In this document: positions 17,669 to 26,870 of the stretch, piece by piece
How the letters are laid out: each line of letters starts with the position of its first letter
Position numbering within the stretch: the first letter of the stretch is position 1
Origin: Sphingobacterium sp.
GTDB lineage: Bacteria; Bacteroidota; Bacteroidia; Sphingobacteriales; Sphingobacteriaceae
Reading direction: 5' to 3'
Length of the DNA stretch: 64,000 nt
Assembly (NCBI GenBank): GCA_031286695.1
Contig: JAITTY010000018.1
Location: 55,934-119,933, forward strand
Position numbers and translations under genes: made by a program
Notes under the pieces: generated by a model
What the model was told of the DNA's origin: nothing
What the model saw: the letters and a program-made list of their open reading frames with translations, nothing else
Databases searched by the model: none

Positions 17669-17726
17669 ATATATGTATAATTCCTTGTAATCTAATTTGA
17701 AATATCCCAATTTTAAAGATAAAAAC

Positions 17727-18932
17727 ATGGAAGATTTTAATGCAGCAAATGAAATCCAAGATTTGCAATATTTCGGTGAGTTTGGAGGGGTAAATCCATC
17801 AATATCTGATAGTTCTACTTATACGTTTCTTTCCGCTAAAACAATGTTTGATACATTTGAAGGAAATGCGGAAGGCTGTTATCTCTATTCAAGGCATTCA
17901 TCGCCAATGAATTTATATTTGGCGCAGGCCTTAGCGAAAATGGAGAATACAGCTGCAGCCAATGTAACCTCTTCAGGCATGGGGGCGATTACAACAGTTC
18001 TTCTTCAGCTTTGTAAAAGTGGTGACCATATTATTTCCAGCAGGACGATCTACGGTGGAACTTATGCTTTTCTCAAAAATTTTCTTCCGCCGTTTCAGAT
18101 TGAAACAACGTTTTTGGACATTAATGATTTTGAGACACTCGAGAACTCAATAAGGCCCAATACAAAAATTGTGTACTGCGAAAGTGTGAGCAATCCTTTG
18201 TTGCATGTGGCAAATCTAAGGAGATTATCGGCGATATGTAAAAAGTATAAGCTAAAATTGATTGTTGACAATACGTTTTCTCCACTTTCTATTTCACCAA
18301 TACGCCTGGGGGCAGATATTGTTATTCATAGTTTAACCAAGTTTATCAACGGCAGCAGTGATACAGTGGGCGGGGTTTATTGTGCGAGTCAGGAGCTTAT
18401 CGATGACACTAAAAATGTGAACACAGGAGCATCTATGCTGTTGGGGCCAACCATGGACAGTTTGCGTTCGGCGAGTATCTTGAAGAATCTACGTACACTT
18501 CATATACGGATGAAACAGCATAGCCATAATGCCATGTATCTCGCTGAGAGGTTTGAGAGAGACGGGTTAAAGGTTTCTTATCCGGGATTGCCATCTCATC
18601 GGGATCATGAATTAATGAAAAGCATGATGCACGAGGCCTATGGTTTTGGTGGTTTGATGACTTTGGATGTGGAAACAACTGAAAGAGCCAATGCATTGAT
18701 GGAGTTGATGCAGTCTGAAAATTTGGGATATCTTGCCGTAAGCTTAGGGTTTTATAAGACATTGTTTTCCTGCTCAGGTAGTTCAACATCGTCGGAAATT
18801 CCCGAGCAGGAACGTCTAAAGATGGGGATTTCAGATGGATTGATTCGATTTTCTATTGGCTTGGATCAGGATATCGAACGGACATATCAAAAGATGCGAA
18901 CATGTATGCAGAAGACCGGGGTTCTGAAATAA
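17727..18932 (+). CDS. Trans-sulfuration-type PLP lyase, probable methionine gamma-lyase
   Basis: Cys/Met-metabolism PLP enzyme of about 401 residues. Most likely methionine gamma-lyase (methionine to methanethiol, ammonia and 2-oxobutyrate). Visible marks are YSRHSSPMNLYLAQALA, the VTSSGMGAITT phosphate-binding region, IVDNTFSPL with the PLP-pyridine Asp, and the Schiff-base Lys in VIHSLTKFINGSSD. Start taken at ATG 17727; a TTG at 17697 would add ten residues of unlikely leader. The divergent Lrp-type gene suggests control by amino-acid supply. Cystathionine gamma-synthase or beta-lyase activity cannot be excluded from sequence. Confidence 0.85.
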   Translation: MEDFNAANEIQDLQYFGEFGGVNPSISDSSTYTFLSAKTMFDTFEGNAEGCYLYSRHSSPMNLYLAQALAKMENTAAANVTSSGMGAITTVLLQLCKSGDHIISSRTIYGGTYAFLKNFLPPFQIETTFLDINDFETLENSIRPNTKIVYCESVSNPLLHVANLRRLSAICKKYKLKLIVDNTFSPLSISPIRLGADIVIHSLTKFINGSSDTVGGVYCASQELIDDTKNVNTGASMLLGPTMDSLRSASILKNLRTLHIRMKQHSHNAMYLAERFERDGLKVSYPGLPSHRDHELMKSMMHEAYGFGGLMTLDVETTERANALMELMQSENLGYLAVSLGFYKTLFSCSGSSTSSEIPEQERLKMGISDGLIRFSIGLDQDIERTYQKMRTCMQKTGVLK

Positions 18933-19132
18933 TATGGATCATGTATTCAGACCTAGAATAAGACATCTTGACATGTATGGCCTGATCGTATCCATGCTTT
19001 ACTATCTGTTGCGGATTAAAATAGTTCCAATTGTCACAGGGACATCAGTATTTAGAGTAGAACGGTTTAAGAATCTAAAAAATAGATCTTTTGGCATATC
19101 ATTAGCAATTTTAAATCAATACGTTATACGAT

Positions 19133-20317
19133 ATGGCAAAGCGACTTTTACTGATATTATCCCTATTTGCGTTAGGTGACATCTATTTTTTTCAGGCTTT
19201 CAGTACTGTTATTCAAGGTTCAATCTGGCACAACATGTATTGGTGGTTAGATGTACTGTTGTTGTTTGGGGTTTTTACCCTAATTTTTCTGCGAAGGGCG
19301 GGATATGATGTTCAGCATACAGCGACCAGTCTGATCACCGCATTTTTGATTGTCTTTATACCGAAACTGCTTGCTATTCCGTTTTTATTTATAGAAGATC
19401 TTACTCGTATTTTTCGTTCCTTTCCACCACGGAGCATTTTTTTAAGTGAGATTGTACTTCTTTTGGGCGGAGCGATGTTATTGCTTATTTTTTTCGGCTT
19501 AACGAGAGGCCGTCATTTTTATAGGGTTCGGGAAGAGGTATTAAGTTTTCCAGATCTTCCGGAGGAATTTGATGGGTTTAAAATTACACAGCTTTCGGAT
19601 ATCCATTCGGGAAGTTTATCTGATATCAAAGGAGTTCGTAAAGGTATCGAATTAGCAAACGCACAACACAGTGACCTTGTATTATTTACGGGGGATTTGG
19701 TGAATAATAAAGCTTCAGAAATGGAACCCTGGATTTCGGACTTTAACCGGTTGAAAGCTCCGGCAGGTAAATTTTCGGTACTTGGAAACCACGATTATGG
19801 AGATTATGTGCAGTGGGAAAGTGCCGAATCGAAAACTTCAAATTTGAATAGGCTGAAAGAAATACATCATGAAATGGGATTTAAGTTGCTGTTAAATGAA
19901 TCTATTGCGATTGAGAAGCAAGGAGCCCGAATTTCATTAATTGGTGTTGAAAATTGGGGAAAAGGTGGGTTTCACCAATACGGCGATCTAGCAAAGGCAA
20001 CCCTTGGATTAGCCAAAGATACGTTCAAAATATTGATGTCTCACGACCCTTCACATTGGGATCATGTTACACTGGGGCATGATCAGCATGTTCATCTAAC
20101 CTTGGCCGGGCATACACACGGTATGCAGTTTGGAATAGAATTGTTTGGCTTTAAATGGAGTCCGATCCAATATTTTTATAAACAGTGGGCCGGACTTTAT
20201 CAAAAAGAAGGAAAATACCTATATGTCAACCGTGGTTTTGGTTTTCATGGCCTAAAAGGCAGGGTAGGTGTTTGGCCTGAAATTACTGTTATTACATTGA
20301 AAAAAAGTATTACCTGA
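19133..20317 (+). CDS. Membrane metallophosphoesterase (YaeI/YkuE type)
   Basis: 394 residues. The N-terminal third has four hydrophobic helices. The C-terminal domain is a calcineurin-like phosphoesterase with the metal motifs in order: ITQLSDIHSGS, LVLFTGDLVNN, VLGNHDYGDY, MSHDPSHW and LAGHTHGMQFG. The family includes UDP-diacylglucosamine or lipid-linked phosphohydrolases, but the substrate is not determined by these motifs. The active site probably lies on one face of the inner membrane. An unrelated-looking open frame (18934-19179) overlaps the start and is not credible. Monocistronic. Confidence 0.9.
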   Translation: MAKRLLLILSLFALGDIYFFQAFSTVIQGSIWHNMYWWLDVLLLFGVFTLIFLRRAGYDVQHTATSLITAFLIVFIPKLLAIPFLFIEDLTRIFRSFPPRSIFLSEIVLLLGGAMLLLIFFGLTRGRHFYRVREEVLSFPDLPEEFDGFKITQLSDIHSGSLSDIKGVRKGIELANAQHSDLVLFTGDLVNNKASEMEPWISDFNRLKAPAGKFSVLGNHDYGDYVQWESAESKTSNLNRLKEIHHEMGFKLLLNESIAIEKQGARISLIGVENWGKGGFHQYGDLAKATLGLAKDTFKILMSHDPSHWDHVTLGHDQHVHLTLAGHTHGMQFGIELFGFKWSPIQYFYKQWAGLYQKEGKYLYVNRGFGFHGLKGRVGVWPEITVITLKKSIT

Positions 20318-20351
20318 CTTTCTGGCACATGATAGGGTATTCAGTTTAACT

Positions 20352-20756
20352 TCAATCAATGAGGTTCATTTCCTTTAACTGCTGAAAGATAAGTTGATCC
20401 ACGGCAGAGGTTCTATCTTTGTCCATATAGGTTAACCATTCAAATGTTTCAATTTCATTGGCTGGAAGCAATACTCCTTCGAAATCAGAAAAGTAGCAGA
20501 TCATTCTTACGAGCGTATCTTGATTTCGTCCATCGGCGATTGCTTCAAAGGTGCCCAAAAGGCGCATTGATTCTTCGACTATGTGCACAGAAAGCTCCTC
20601 CAATATTTCTCTTTTTAAACAGGTAATATCGGATTCATTATTCTCTCGTTTACCACCGGGAAAGTAAAATTTTGTTTTAGTCTTGGATCGTGTACTCAGG
20701 ATTTTCCTATCTTTAATGTTAATTAAAGCAACTTTGTCTATTATTTTATGCTGCAT
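20352..20756 (-). CDS. NUDIX hydrolase
   Basis: 134-residue NUDIX protein. The Nudix box starts at the GG of FYFPGGKRENNESDI and continues with CLKREILEELSV, giving the REUXEE core that binds the metal-pyrophosphate. The N-terminal beta strand DKVALINIKDRKILSTRSK is typical of MutT-like folds. It hydrolyses some nucleoside diphosphate-linked compound, substrate unknown. Monocistronic and convergent with the metallophosphoesterase gene. Confidence 0.9.
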   Translation of the reverse strand: MQHKIIDKVALINIKDRKILSTRSKTKTKFYFPGGKRENNESDITCLKREILEELSVHIVEESMRLLGTFEAIADGRNQDTLVRMICYFSDFEGVLLPANEIETFEWLTYMDKDRTSAVDQLIFQQLKEMNLID

Positions 20757-20854
20757 GTTACAAAACTAGCCATTGAGAATGAAAAATCAGATAGCATGGT
20801 GAAATACTTCTTGAAATTTTATTCAAATTTGAGTATTTAAAAGAAGATGAACCT

Positions 20855-21532
20855 TTATATTCCTGATGTTAGTATCTTAACAATTTCATTGAAGCCTCTT
20901 TGTTTTGCGTGTTGCAAAGGGCTTGTGCCATTAAAATCAGGAATATCCAATTTTGCTCCAGCATCTTTGAGAATCCGAACGATTTCCTGATATTTTTTAC
21001 TTCCGTCACCGAGTACGATTGCTTCCATCAAGGCAGTCCAACCTAAACGATTCACATGGTCCAAGGGGAAATTTTTTGTATTGGCTAATAATTTTACCGT
21101 TTCGACGTGACCGCGCTCGCATGCAGGGATCAAAGCTGTGCCGTTATATCTATTAAATAGATCAAAACGAGCTCCGTGATCTAAGAATAGTTTGACAAGT
21201 TCTATCTGCCCGATTGCACCCGCATATAAAAATGGGCTATCCATATTGTCCGCTTGAAGGTTGACGTCGGCACCATATTTTACCAATAATTTTGCCATTT
21301 CAAGATGTCCATTGTTTGTTGCAATAAGCAGGAGAGAGCGTTTGTTTGCATCTTTACTATTCACGTCGATATTGTTTTCCAACGCATTTCTGACCCCTTG
21401 TATGTCATTCTTGTTGACCAATTTAATAATATCTTCCTGCGGCGCAGCTTCAGTAGCGGGGCTTTCTGTGAATGCTGAGCGACACGAGTTGGTTAAAGTC
21501 ATCATGATGAGGAATATTAAAGTTGTTTTCAT
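20855..21532 (-). CDS. Ankyrin-repeat lipoprotein
   Basis: 225 residues. The signal MKTTLIFLIMMTLTNSC ends in a lipobox-like LTNSC, so the protein is probably lipid-anchored. From about residue 38 on there are five ankyrin repeats, e.g. KRSLLLIATNNGHLEMAKLL and TALIPACERGHVETVKLL, then GWTALMEAIVLGDG and SPLQHAKQRGFNEIVKIL. Ankyrin repeats mediate protein binding, and a periplasmic or outer-membrane partner is expected. No catalytic motif. No operon partner. Confidence 0.85.
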   Translation of the reverse strand: MKTTLIFLIMMTLTNSCRSAFTESPATEAAPQEDIIKLVNKNDIQGVRNALENNIDVNSKDANKRSLLLIATNNGHLEMAKLLVKYGADVNLQADNMDSPFLYAGAIGQIELVKLFLDHGARFDLFNRYNGTALIPACERGHVETVKLLANTKNFPLDHVNRLGWTALMEAIVLGDGSKKYQEIVRILKDAGAKLDIPDFNGTSPLQHAKQRGFNEIVKILTSGI

Positions 21533-21877
21533 CTTTTTTTGATTAGTGCAATTTCATCAATAAGCAGTTGAAGAAATTCCGATACCTTTCACAAAAATAG
21601 TAGATAACAGCATTGCTGCAATGTAGTTTTCATCTCATCCGTTGGAGAATTTATTCCAGCGACATATTAGGAGATTCATTATTCACGTCATTTTTAGATA
21701 ATCGTTAACACCTCGTTTTCCAGTCGTTTGGTCGGCTATTGTTGTTTAAAGCGAACGCTGTGATAAATTGTTCAAGTATCGGGATGTATTCTGCAAAGCA
21801 TCCGAGGGAAACATTGCGACCTTTGTTCAGCAAACAGATGCCATTTCTATTGTCTTATCGTTTATTGATGACCGGAA
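21533..21877. other. Intergenic region, divergent promoters, no gene seen
   Basis: 345 bases between the ankyrin gene (minus) and the amidohydrolase gene (plus). It holds only a weak inverted repeat (GGATG at 21782-21786 and CATCC near 21799). There is no convincing open frame, RNA or clear -33/-7 pair. Confidence 0.5.
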
Positions 21878-23110
21878 ATGGCTTTTATCAAAATAAATAT
21901 GAAAGCTAAAACATATCGTTTAAAAAATGTATTACTGGAGACTGGTTTTGAGTATGAAGGTAATGAAGTTGTAAGGACAAACACCGCTTTACATACCGTC
22001 GAAGTTGAAGATGATAAGATAAAATTGCTTAAACCCAATGATCCAAATGTAAATGCTATTGACGCAAAAGGACATCTAATGCTACCGGCCTTTAAAGATA
22101 TGCATGCACATTTGGACAAAATGTTATTTGGTTTGCCTTGGGAAGCAGTATCTCCAACACGACATACCGTGAAGGATATGATCGCCTATGAACAAAAAAT
22201 GATTCCCACATGGCTAAATACTTCTGTAGAAAGAACGGGTAGAATGCTGGATTTTTTGCAGGCCTATGGAACCGATTTTATTCGATCACATTTCAATGTT
22301 GATCCAACATCAGGACTGAAATCTCTATCGAACTTAGAAAAAGCACTTGCTTCAAAAGAAGGTACTGTGGAAGCTGAGCTGGTTGCTTTTCCACAGCATG
22401 GTCTCTACTATACGGAGACATTACCTATTTTAAAAGATGTTGCAAAATTGGATGCAGTAAGTTTTATCGGTGGAGTAGATCCATACTCCCTAGATGGAAG
22501 CATAGAAAGAACCATGGAACAGATTACCAAGTTGGCGCTCGATAATAAAAAAGGGATCGATATACATCTCCATGAGATGGGAGAAAGTGGTATAAAGACA
22601 ATTGAGTTTTTGATCGATCGAACGTTAGAAAATCCAGCATTGAAAGGAAAAGCTTTTGTAAGCCATGCTTTTGCACTTAGTCGTCTCACCAATGTGGAGG
22701 CAGAGAAAATAGCAGCACGCCTTGCAGAGGCAGGAGTTGGGATTGTTTCCTCAGTGCCTTTTGGCAACATGATTATGCCAATACCAACACTGCGAAAACA
22801 CGGTGTGGAAGTATTGGTTGGTAACGACAATATTCAAGACCATTGGAATACTTTTGGATCTGGTAATATGCTTCAAAAAGCGAATCTTATTGCAGAGCTA
22901 TATGGTTATGGGACGGAATTTGGTTTATCAAGAGCGCTTGCTTTTGCCACGCGTTATAAATTACCTTTGGATAATCAGGGTAATCAGCAGTGGCCAAAAA
23001 TAGGGGATGAAGCAAGCGTGGTTTTTGTCGATGCAAGTTGTTCGGCAGAAGCAGTTTCGCGTATTTCGCCTGTGACATCACTATTGCACAAAGGAAATAT
23101 TGTATTTTAA
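21878..23110 (+). CDS. Amidohydrolase-superfamily deaminase (cytosine-deaminase-like)
   Basis: 410-residue metal-dependent hydrolase. Metal ligands are visible as KDMHAHLDKMLFG (HxH after strand 1), GIDIHLHEMGESG, FVSHAFALS and the Asp in VLVGNDNIQDHWN. The QDHW segment and the overall layout resemble CodA-type cytosine/isocytosine deaminases. The true substrate is not fixed by sequence. ATG 21878 and ATG 21899 (MKAKTYRLK) are both usable; the shorter form looks more natural. Monocistronic, with a good terminator about 90 bases downstream. Confidence 0.85.
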   Translation: MAFIKINMKAKTYRLKNVLLETGFEYEGNEVVRTNTALHTVEVEDDKIKLLKPNDPNVNAIDAKGHLMLPAFKDMHAHLDKMLFGLPWEAVSPTRHTVKDMIAYEQKMIPTWLNTSVERTGRMLDFLQAYGTDFIRSHFNVDPTSGLKSLSNLEKALASKEGTVEAELVAFPQHGLYYTETLPILKDVAKLDAVSFIGGVDPYSLDGSIERTMEQITKLALDNKKGIDIHLHEMGESGIKTIEFLIDRTLENPALKGKAFVSHAFALSRLTNVEAEKIAARLAEAGVGIVSSVPFGNMIMPIPTLRKHGVEVLVGNDNIQDHWNTFGSGNMLQKANLIAELYGYGTEFGLSRALAFATRYKLPLDNQGNQQWPKIGDEASVVFVDASCSAEAVSRISPVTSLLHKGNIVF

Positions 23111-23197
23111 TGGGATTCTTATAGCGCTATAAAGCAAGTATCTCCTTATTGCATATCGTAACAGAAATATTGGAAAAGAAAGAACAATTATGTGTGG

Positions 23198-23228
23198 GAG
23201 CCAGTTATTATAAATGACTGGCTCTTTT
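23198..23228 (+). terminator. Rho-independent terminator after the amidohydrolase gene
   Basis: GAGCCAGT (23198-23205) pairs with ACTGGCTC (23217-23224), followed by TTTTG. It stands about 90 bases after the amidohydrolase stop. Confidence 0.75.
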
Positions 23229-23322
23229 GTTATCTTGATATAACAAGATTGAAAGCTAGAATATAGCTATTATTGGGTTTGAATATAGATGATCACTGAG
23301 GATCAGGTTTAAACATTTAAAT

Positions 23323-24066
23323 ATGGAATTTTCACCATTTAATCATGTTGTAAAGCTTTGCATACAAGGAATGCGTATGGAAGAAGAAGGCAAAGCTGAT
23401 GAAGCATTAGATTTTTTTATGCAGGCTTGGGCAGAAGCTGCTGATGACCATGAGAAGTTAATTTCGGCCTATTTTGTAGCAAGACAACAAAAAACGGCGC
23501 CTGATCGCTTACATTGGCTTCAGATAGCCTTAGATCACGCTTTGGTAATAGAAGATGATCGGGGAAGGAGCGCGCTACCTGGACTCTATTCGAAAATTTC
23601 CACCACCTATACAGACTTAAGGGAAGAAGCAATGGCGTCTGAATATGCTAGGTTGGCATCTTCCTATAGGAATAATCTGGTTGATAAGGGCCCTTTCTAC
23701 CATGGTACAAAAGCAAACGCGCAAATTGGAGATTTATTGACACCTGGATTCAATTCCAATTATAAGGCTGAATTTAAAATGAACCACATTTATTTTACAG
23801 CCATGATTACTGGAGCCGGATTAGCAGCGACGCTAGCAAAAGGCGATGGCAAGGAGCGGGTATTTATGGTTGAACCTACAGGTGATTACGAGAACGATCC
23901 GAATCTGACCGACCAGAAATTTCCAGGCAATCCAACTCGTTCCTACCGATCGGAATCTCCATTAAAGATTATAGGTGAGGTTGCTGAATGGGCAAAACCA
24001 GGTGTTCAGGAACTTGAAAAATTTCGTGATAAACTAGATCTGAATGGTGGCGAGATTATCAATTAA
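23323..24066 (+). CDS. arr: NAD(+)-rifampin ADP-ribosyltransferase with helical N-terminal domain
   Basis: 247 residues. Residues from about 123 on form an Arr enzyme, which inactivates rifamycins by ADP-ribosylation. Marks are PFYHGTKANAQIGDLL, the MNHIYFTAM segment with ALAKGDG, and DPNLTDQKFPGNPTRSYRS followed by IIGEVAEW. Residues 1-120 are an added TPR-like helical region (GMRMEEEGKADEALDFFMQA and similar) not found in the short ~140-residue Arr proteins but, as I recall, usual in Bacteroidota homologues. The function of that extension is unknown. No other resistance gene or mobile element is adjacent, so it looks like an ordinary chromosomal gene. Confidence 0.88.
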   Translation: MEFSPFNHVVKLCIQGMRMEEEGKADEALDFFMQAWAEAADDHEKLISAYFVARQQKTAPDRLHWLQIALDHALVIEDDRGRSALPGLYSKISTTYTDLREEAMASEYARLASSYRNNLVDKGPFYHGTKANAQIGDLLTPGFNSNYKAEFKMNHIYFTAMITGAGLAATLAKGDGKERVFMVEPTGDYENDPNLTDQKFPGNPTRSYRSESPLKIIGEVAEWAKPGVQELEKFRDKLDLNGGEIIN

Positions 24067-24098
24067 GAAACCAGGAGCGGTTGCTCCGGCAATCGGAA

Positions 24099-24683
24099 TT
24101 ATGTCTTACTGATAACAATCTTACTGATGACTTCAAAATCTGAAATTCGATAATCGTCGTCAAAAAATAACCCGTTGATATAACGTTGTATAGGATAGAA
24201 CAGATCGGCCGGTGTATCCCCGAAAAACGTTTTGAAATCGTTCGGAATAGAATACAGATAATTGTATTGCCCTTTACCCAAACTGATACCGCCGATCTTT
24301 TTGAGATAACCCGTTATCTTATGTTTATTTTTGTTGGAGAATGCTTCTTTCGTCTCTATAAAATAATCTTCAATGTAAAAATTACGGATATCTTGAAGAT
24401 TAAGTATGCTGTTTGGAGCAGGTTTGATACGTCTTGAATAGGATACATCAACCAAAATACAACTGGCTTTATGCGCTTTTGAGAGATCAATAAAGTAGCC
24501 TTCATCGACCATAAGGTGTTTACTGTCTTTATATACACCGAGCAGCATTTCATTGATCTCCCGATCCGAATAATCGGATATATTAGAAGATCTTCCCAAC
24601 TTTTCAAATGCGAGATCACTTTCACTCCAATTTTTTCTAATTCTATTAAGCTCGTGCTGTTGAAAAGTTTTTATTTTCTCCAT
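24099..24683 (-). CDS. Protein of unknown function, cytoplasmic
   Basis: 194 residues, no signal peptide or membrane segment. The N-terminus is charged and helical, while the rest alternates short beta segments (ASCILVDVSYSRR, NFYIEDYFIETK). No motif that I recognise. Codon use and a normal ATG support expression. It is monocistronic and convergent with arr. A weak hairpin (GGAGC/GCTCC near 24075) lies between the two stops. Confidence 0.6.
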   Translation of the reverse strand: MEKIKTFQQHELNRIRKNWSESDLAFEKLGRSSNISDYSDREINEMLLGVYKDSKHLMVDEGYFIDLSKAHKASCILVDVSYSRRIKPAPNSILNLQDIRNFYIEDYFIETKEAFSNKNKHKITGYLKKIGGISLGKGQYNYLYSIPNDFKTFFGDTPADLFYPIQRYINGLFFDDDYRISDFEVISKIVISKT

Positions 24684-25008
24684 ATATAATTTGTCTAACC
24701 TTACTTTAGCGAGTTTAAAGATAATTTTAAAACTTTACTTTCATCAATCTTATGGCTTGCAAAGTGCAATTTGAATCAAATCTAATTTAATAGAGTCTTT
24801 GTTTAATGCTGTCGTACTGCGCTAATGCGCTATTTCTGAGGAAGGATAAGTGTAATAATTATTGGATTTTCCGTGTCGATATGAGGTGACATCACAGCTT
24901 TAAGTAACCCGTGTGTCAAATCATTTTGAGTAAATCGCGTTGATTCTCGGCACGATTACGTAGTGAAGAAAGAGCCACCTGTATTAACAAATGGCTCCTA
25001 CGAATTTT
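24684..25008. other. Intergenic region with terminator only
   Basis: 325 bases upstream of the unknown minus-strand gene and downstream of the YceI gene. Apart from the terminator listed separately I see no gene, RNA or repeat. Confidence 0.5.
24972..24997 (-). terminator. Terminator of the YceI gene
   Basis: GAGCCA/TGGCTC arms (24972-24977 and 24992-24997) with a 14-base loop. Read on the minus strand, the hairpin follows the YceI stop (25009) and is followed by TTTCTT. Confidence 0.6.
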
Positions 25009-25575
25009 TTATTTTACCGCCTTAAGCACGATATCTAAGGTGAATTCATCATCGATGGCGCGATTGCCTAAGTCGGAGAAAAAGCTTGCTGAACGATACT
25101 GTATATCAAAGTCCAGTCGATTTACCTTAACTCCTATAGCTTCAGCAGAAAGTCCGTCTGCAGTTGTGGTGACTTTTGCTGGAAAGGAGATCGATTTTGT
25201 TTTATTCTTAATCGTCAGATTACCCGTTATGATTGGATTACCTTTGCTATTATCAACTTTACTGATGACAAATTTACTGCTGGGGTAGGTAGGCACATTG
25301 AAGAAATCTTCATTTTTTAGATGCCCGGTCAATTTGGGAGCATCAGTACAAGCCATGGAATTCATATCTATGGTAAAACCACCGCCGGTAATTTTCCCCT
25401 TTTCTGTCTGTACCGTTCCTTCTTGTATATTGATTGTTCCCACATGTCCCCCGACAACTTTTTTCGCATTCCATTTGATCGTTGAATTTTGCGTGTTCAC
25501 TTTGTAGCTTATCTTTTGGGCGAATGCCATTGATGTTAAGCAAATAATTGCTAGCGTTAGACTGGTTCTTTTCAT
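25009..25575 (-). CDS. YceI-family periplasmic lipocalin-like protein
   Basis: 188 residues with a signal peptide (MKRTSLTLAIICLTSMAFAQ). The mature part matches YceI/polyisoprenoid-binding proteins: YKVNTQNSTIKWNAKKVVGG at the start, the conserved DFFNVPTYPSSKFVIS block and the terminal DEFTLDIVLKAVK strand. The family forms a beta-barrel that binds isoprenoid or quinone-like lipids, and a role in stress or respiration is often proposed. Monocistronic. Confidence 0.93.
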   Translation of the reverse strand: MKRTSLTLAIICLTSMAFAQKISYKVNTQNSTIKWNAKKVVGGHVGTINIQEGTVQTEKGKITGGGFTIDMNSMACTDAPKLTGHLKNEDFFNVPTYPSSKFVISKVDNSKGNPIITGNLTIKNKTKSISFPAKVTTTADGLSAEAIGVKVNRLDFDIQYRSASFFSDLGNRAIDDEFTLDIVLKAVK

Positions 25576-25774
25576 TGAAGTGATTTATATCAACTCAAAT
25601 ATACATGGTCTCGTGCGGATACTTCTATGTTTAAACTTGTTTTTTTGTTTGCGCAATGTCAATATTATACTCGACTTCTTTATCAGTCGGCAATAGCGAC
25701 TAACTTAGCACAAAGTAAATCGTGGATCGAAGATATTTTCGTATCCGAATTTTGGTCTATAAAAAAAAGATAAT

Positions 25775-26830
25775 ATGATTAAATCGAAAGGTTATGCGGC
25801 AAAAGACAGTAGTTCTCCACTTGAGTACTGGGAATTTGAAAGAAGGGAGCTTGGTGCAAACGATGTTTTAATAGATATCTTGTATAGTGGGATCTGTCAC
25901 TCCGATATTCATCAAGTGCATGATGAATGGGGGGGAACACAATACCCGATTGTGCCTGGTCATGAAATTGTAGGCCGCATCAGCGCAGTTGGTCCTGAAG
26001 TGACTAAGTTTAAAAAAGGTGATCTAGCTGGTGTGGGCTGCATGGTTGCCTCTTGTGGAGAGTGTGACAACTGCAAGTCGGATCAACAACAGTTCTGTTC
26101 AGAAAAGAAGACCGTCTGGACCTATAATAGCAAGGATGTGATGCATGATCACAGCTATACATTTGGTGGGTACAGCAATAATATTGTTGCGGATGCAGAT
26201 TTTGTGCTTCATGTGCCCGAATCCTTGGATATCAAAAAGGTTGCACCGTTGCTTTGTGCTGGGATTACGACTTATTCGCCATTAAAAAGATGGAATGTAA
26301 GCAAAGGTCATAAGGTAGGGGTACTGGGTTTAGGTGGATTAGGGCATATGGCGGTCAAAATTGCAGTAGCCATGGGAGCAGAGGTTACCATGATAAGTCA
26401 CTCGCCGCGAAAAAAGGACGACGCAGCTTTGCTTGGCGCACATAAGTTCTTGAATACACATGAAGCGGATGAAATAAAAGAGTTCTCATCGTATTTTGAT
26501 TTCATCATCGATACCGTATCCGCACCCCACGACTACAACCTCTATTTAGCATTGCTGAAAACAAAAGGTGTTTACATTTGTGTGGGAATTCCTGCTGCTC
26601 CTATGGAGATTAATGGACGCTCCATCATGGGAGGAAATAAGATTCTAACAGCTTCTAGTATTGGAGGAATACAAGAAACACAGGACATGCTTGATTTCTG
26701 TGCTGAACATAGTATTCTTCCCGAGACAGAAATGATTGACATTGATTACGTCAACGAGGCTTATCAACGCGTATTGGACAGTGATGTAAAATATCGATTT
26801 GTAATCGATATGGCATCTATCGAAAAGTAG
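25775..26830 (+). CDS. Zinc-dependent NAD(P) alcohol dehydrogenase (YahK/CAD type)
   Basis: 351-residue medium-chain dehydrogenase. The catalytic zinc site is in SGICHSDIHQVHDEWG and PGHEIVGRISAVG. The structural zinc site is four Cys in MVASCGECDNCKSDQQQFC. The Rossmann motif is GVLGLGGLGHMAVKIA (about 184-199). It resembles broad-range aldehyde reductases such as YahK and cinnamyl-alcohol dehydrogenases. Cytoplasmic, single-gene unit closed by a strong hairpin. Confidence 0.92.
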   Translation: MIKSKGYAAKDSSSPLEYWEFERRELGANDVLIDILYSGICHSDIHQVHDEWGGTQYPIVPGHEIVGRISAVGPEVTKFKKGDLAGVGCMVASCGECDNCKSDQQQFCSEKKTVWTYNSKDVMHDHSYTFGGYSNNIVADADFVLHVPESLDIKKVAPLLCAGITTYSPLKRWNVSKGHKVGVLGLGGLGHMAVKIAVAMGAEVTMISHSPRKKDDAALLGAHKFLNTHEADEIKEFSSYFDFIIDTVSAPHDYNLYLALLKTKGVYICVGIPAAPMEINGRSIMGGNKILTASSIGGIQETQDMLDFCAEHSILPETEMIDIDYVNEAYQRVLDSDVKYRFVIDMASIEK

Positions 26831-26833
26831 GAG

Positions 26834-26870
26834 AAAAACAGGTTGACTCCTTCGAGCAGCCTGTTTTTAT
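26834..26870. terminator. Hairpin terminator between convergent genes
   Basis: AAAAACAGG (26834-26842) pairs with CCTGTTTTT (26860-26868). It lies 4 bases after the alcohol dehydrogenase stop and just before the end of the convergent GNAT gene, and carries A and T tracts on both sides. Confidence 0.8.

Noticed and set aside
18934-19179. An 81-codon open frame between the lyase and the metallophosphoesterase genes.
   Set aside because: It overlaps the better supported metallophosphoesterase start, has no family features and no ribosome-binding site.
24073-24088. Short GGAGC/GCTCC hairpin between arr and the unknown minus-strand gene.
   Set aside because: Five-base stem without a T tract; too weak to list as a terminator.
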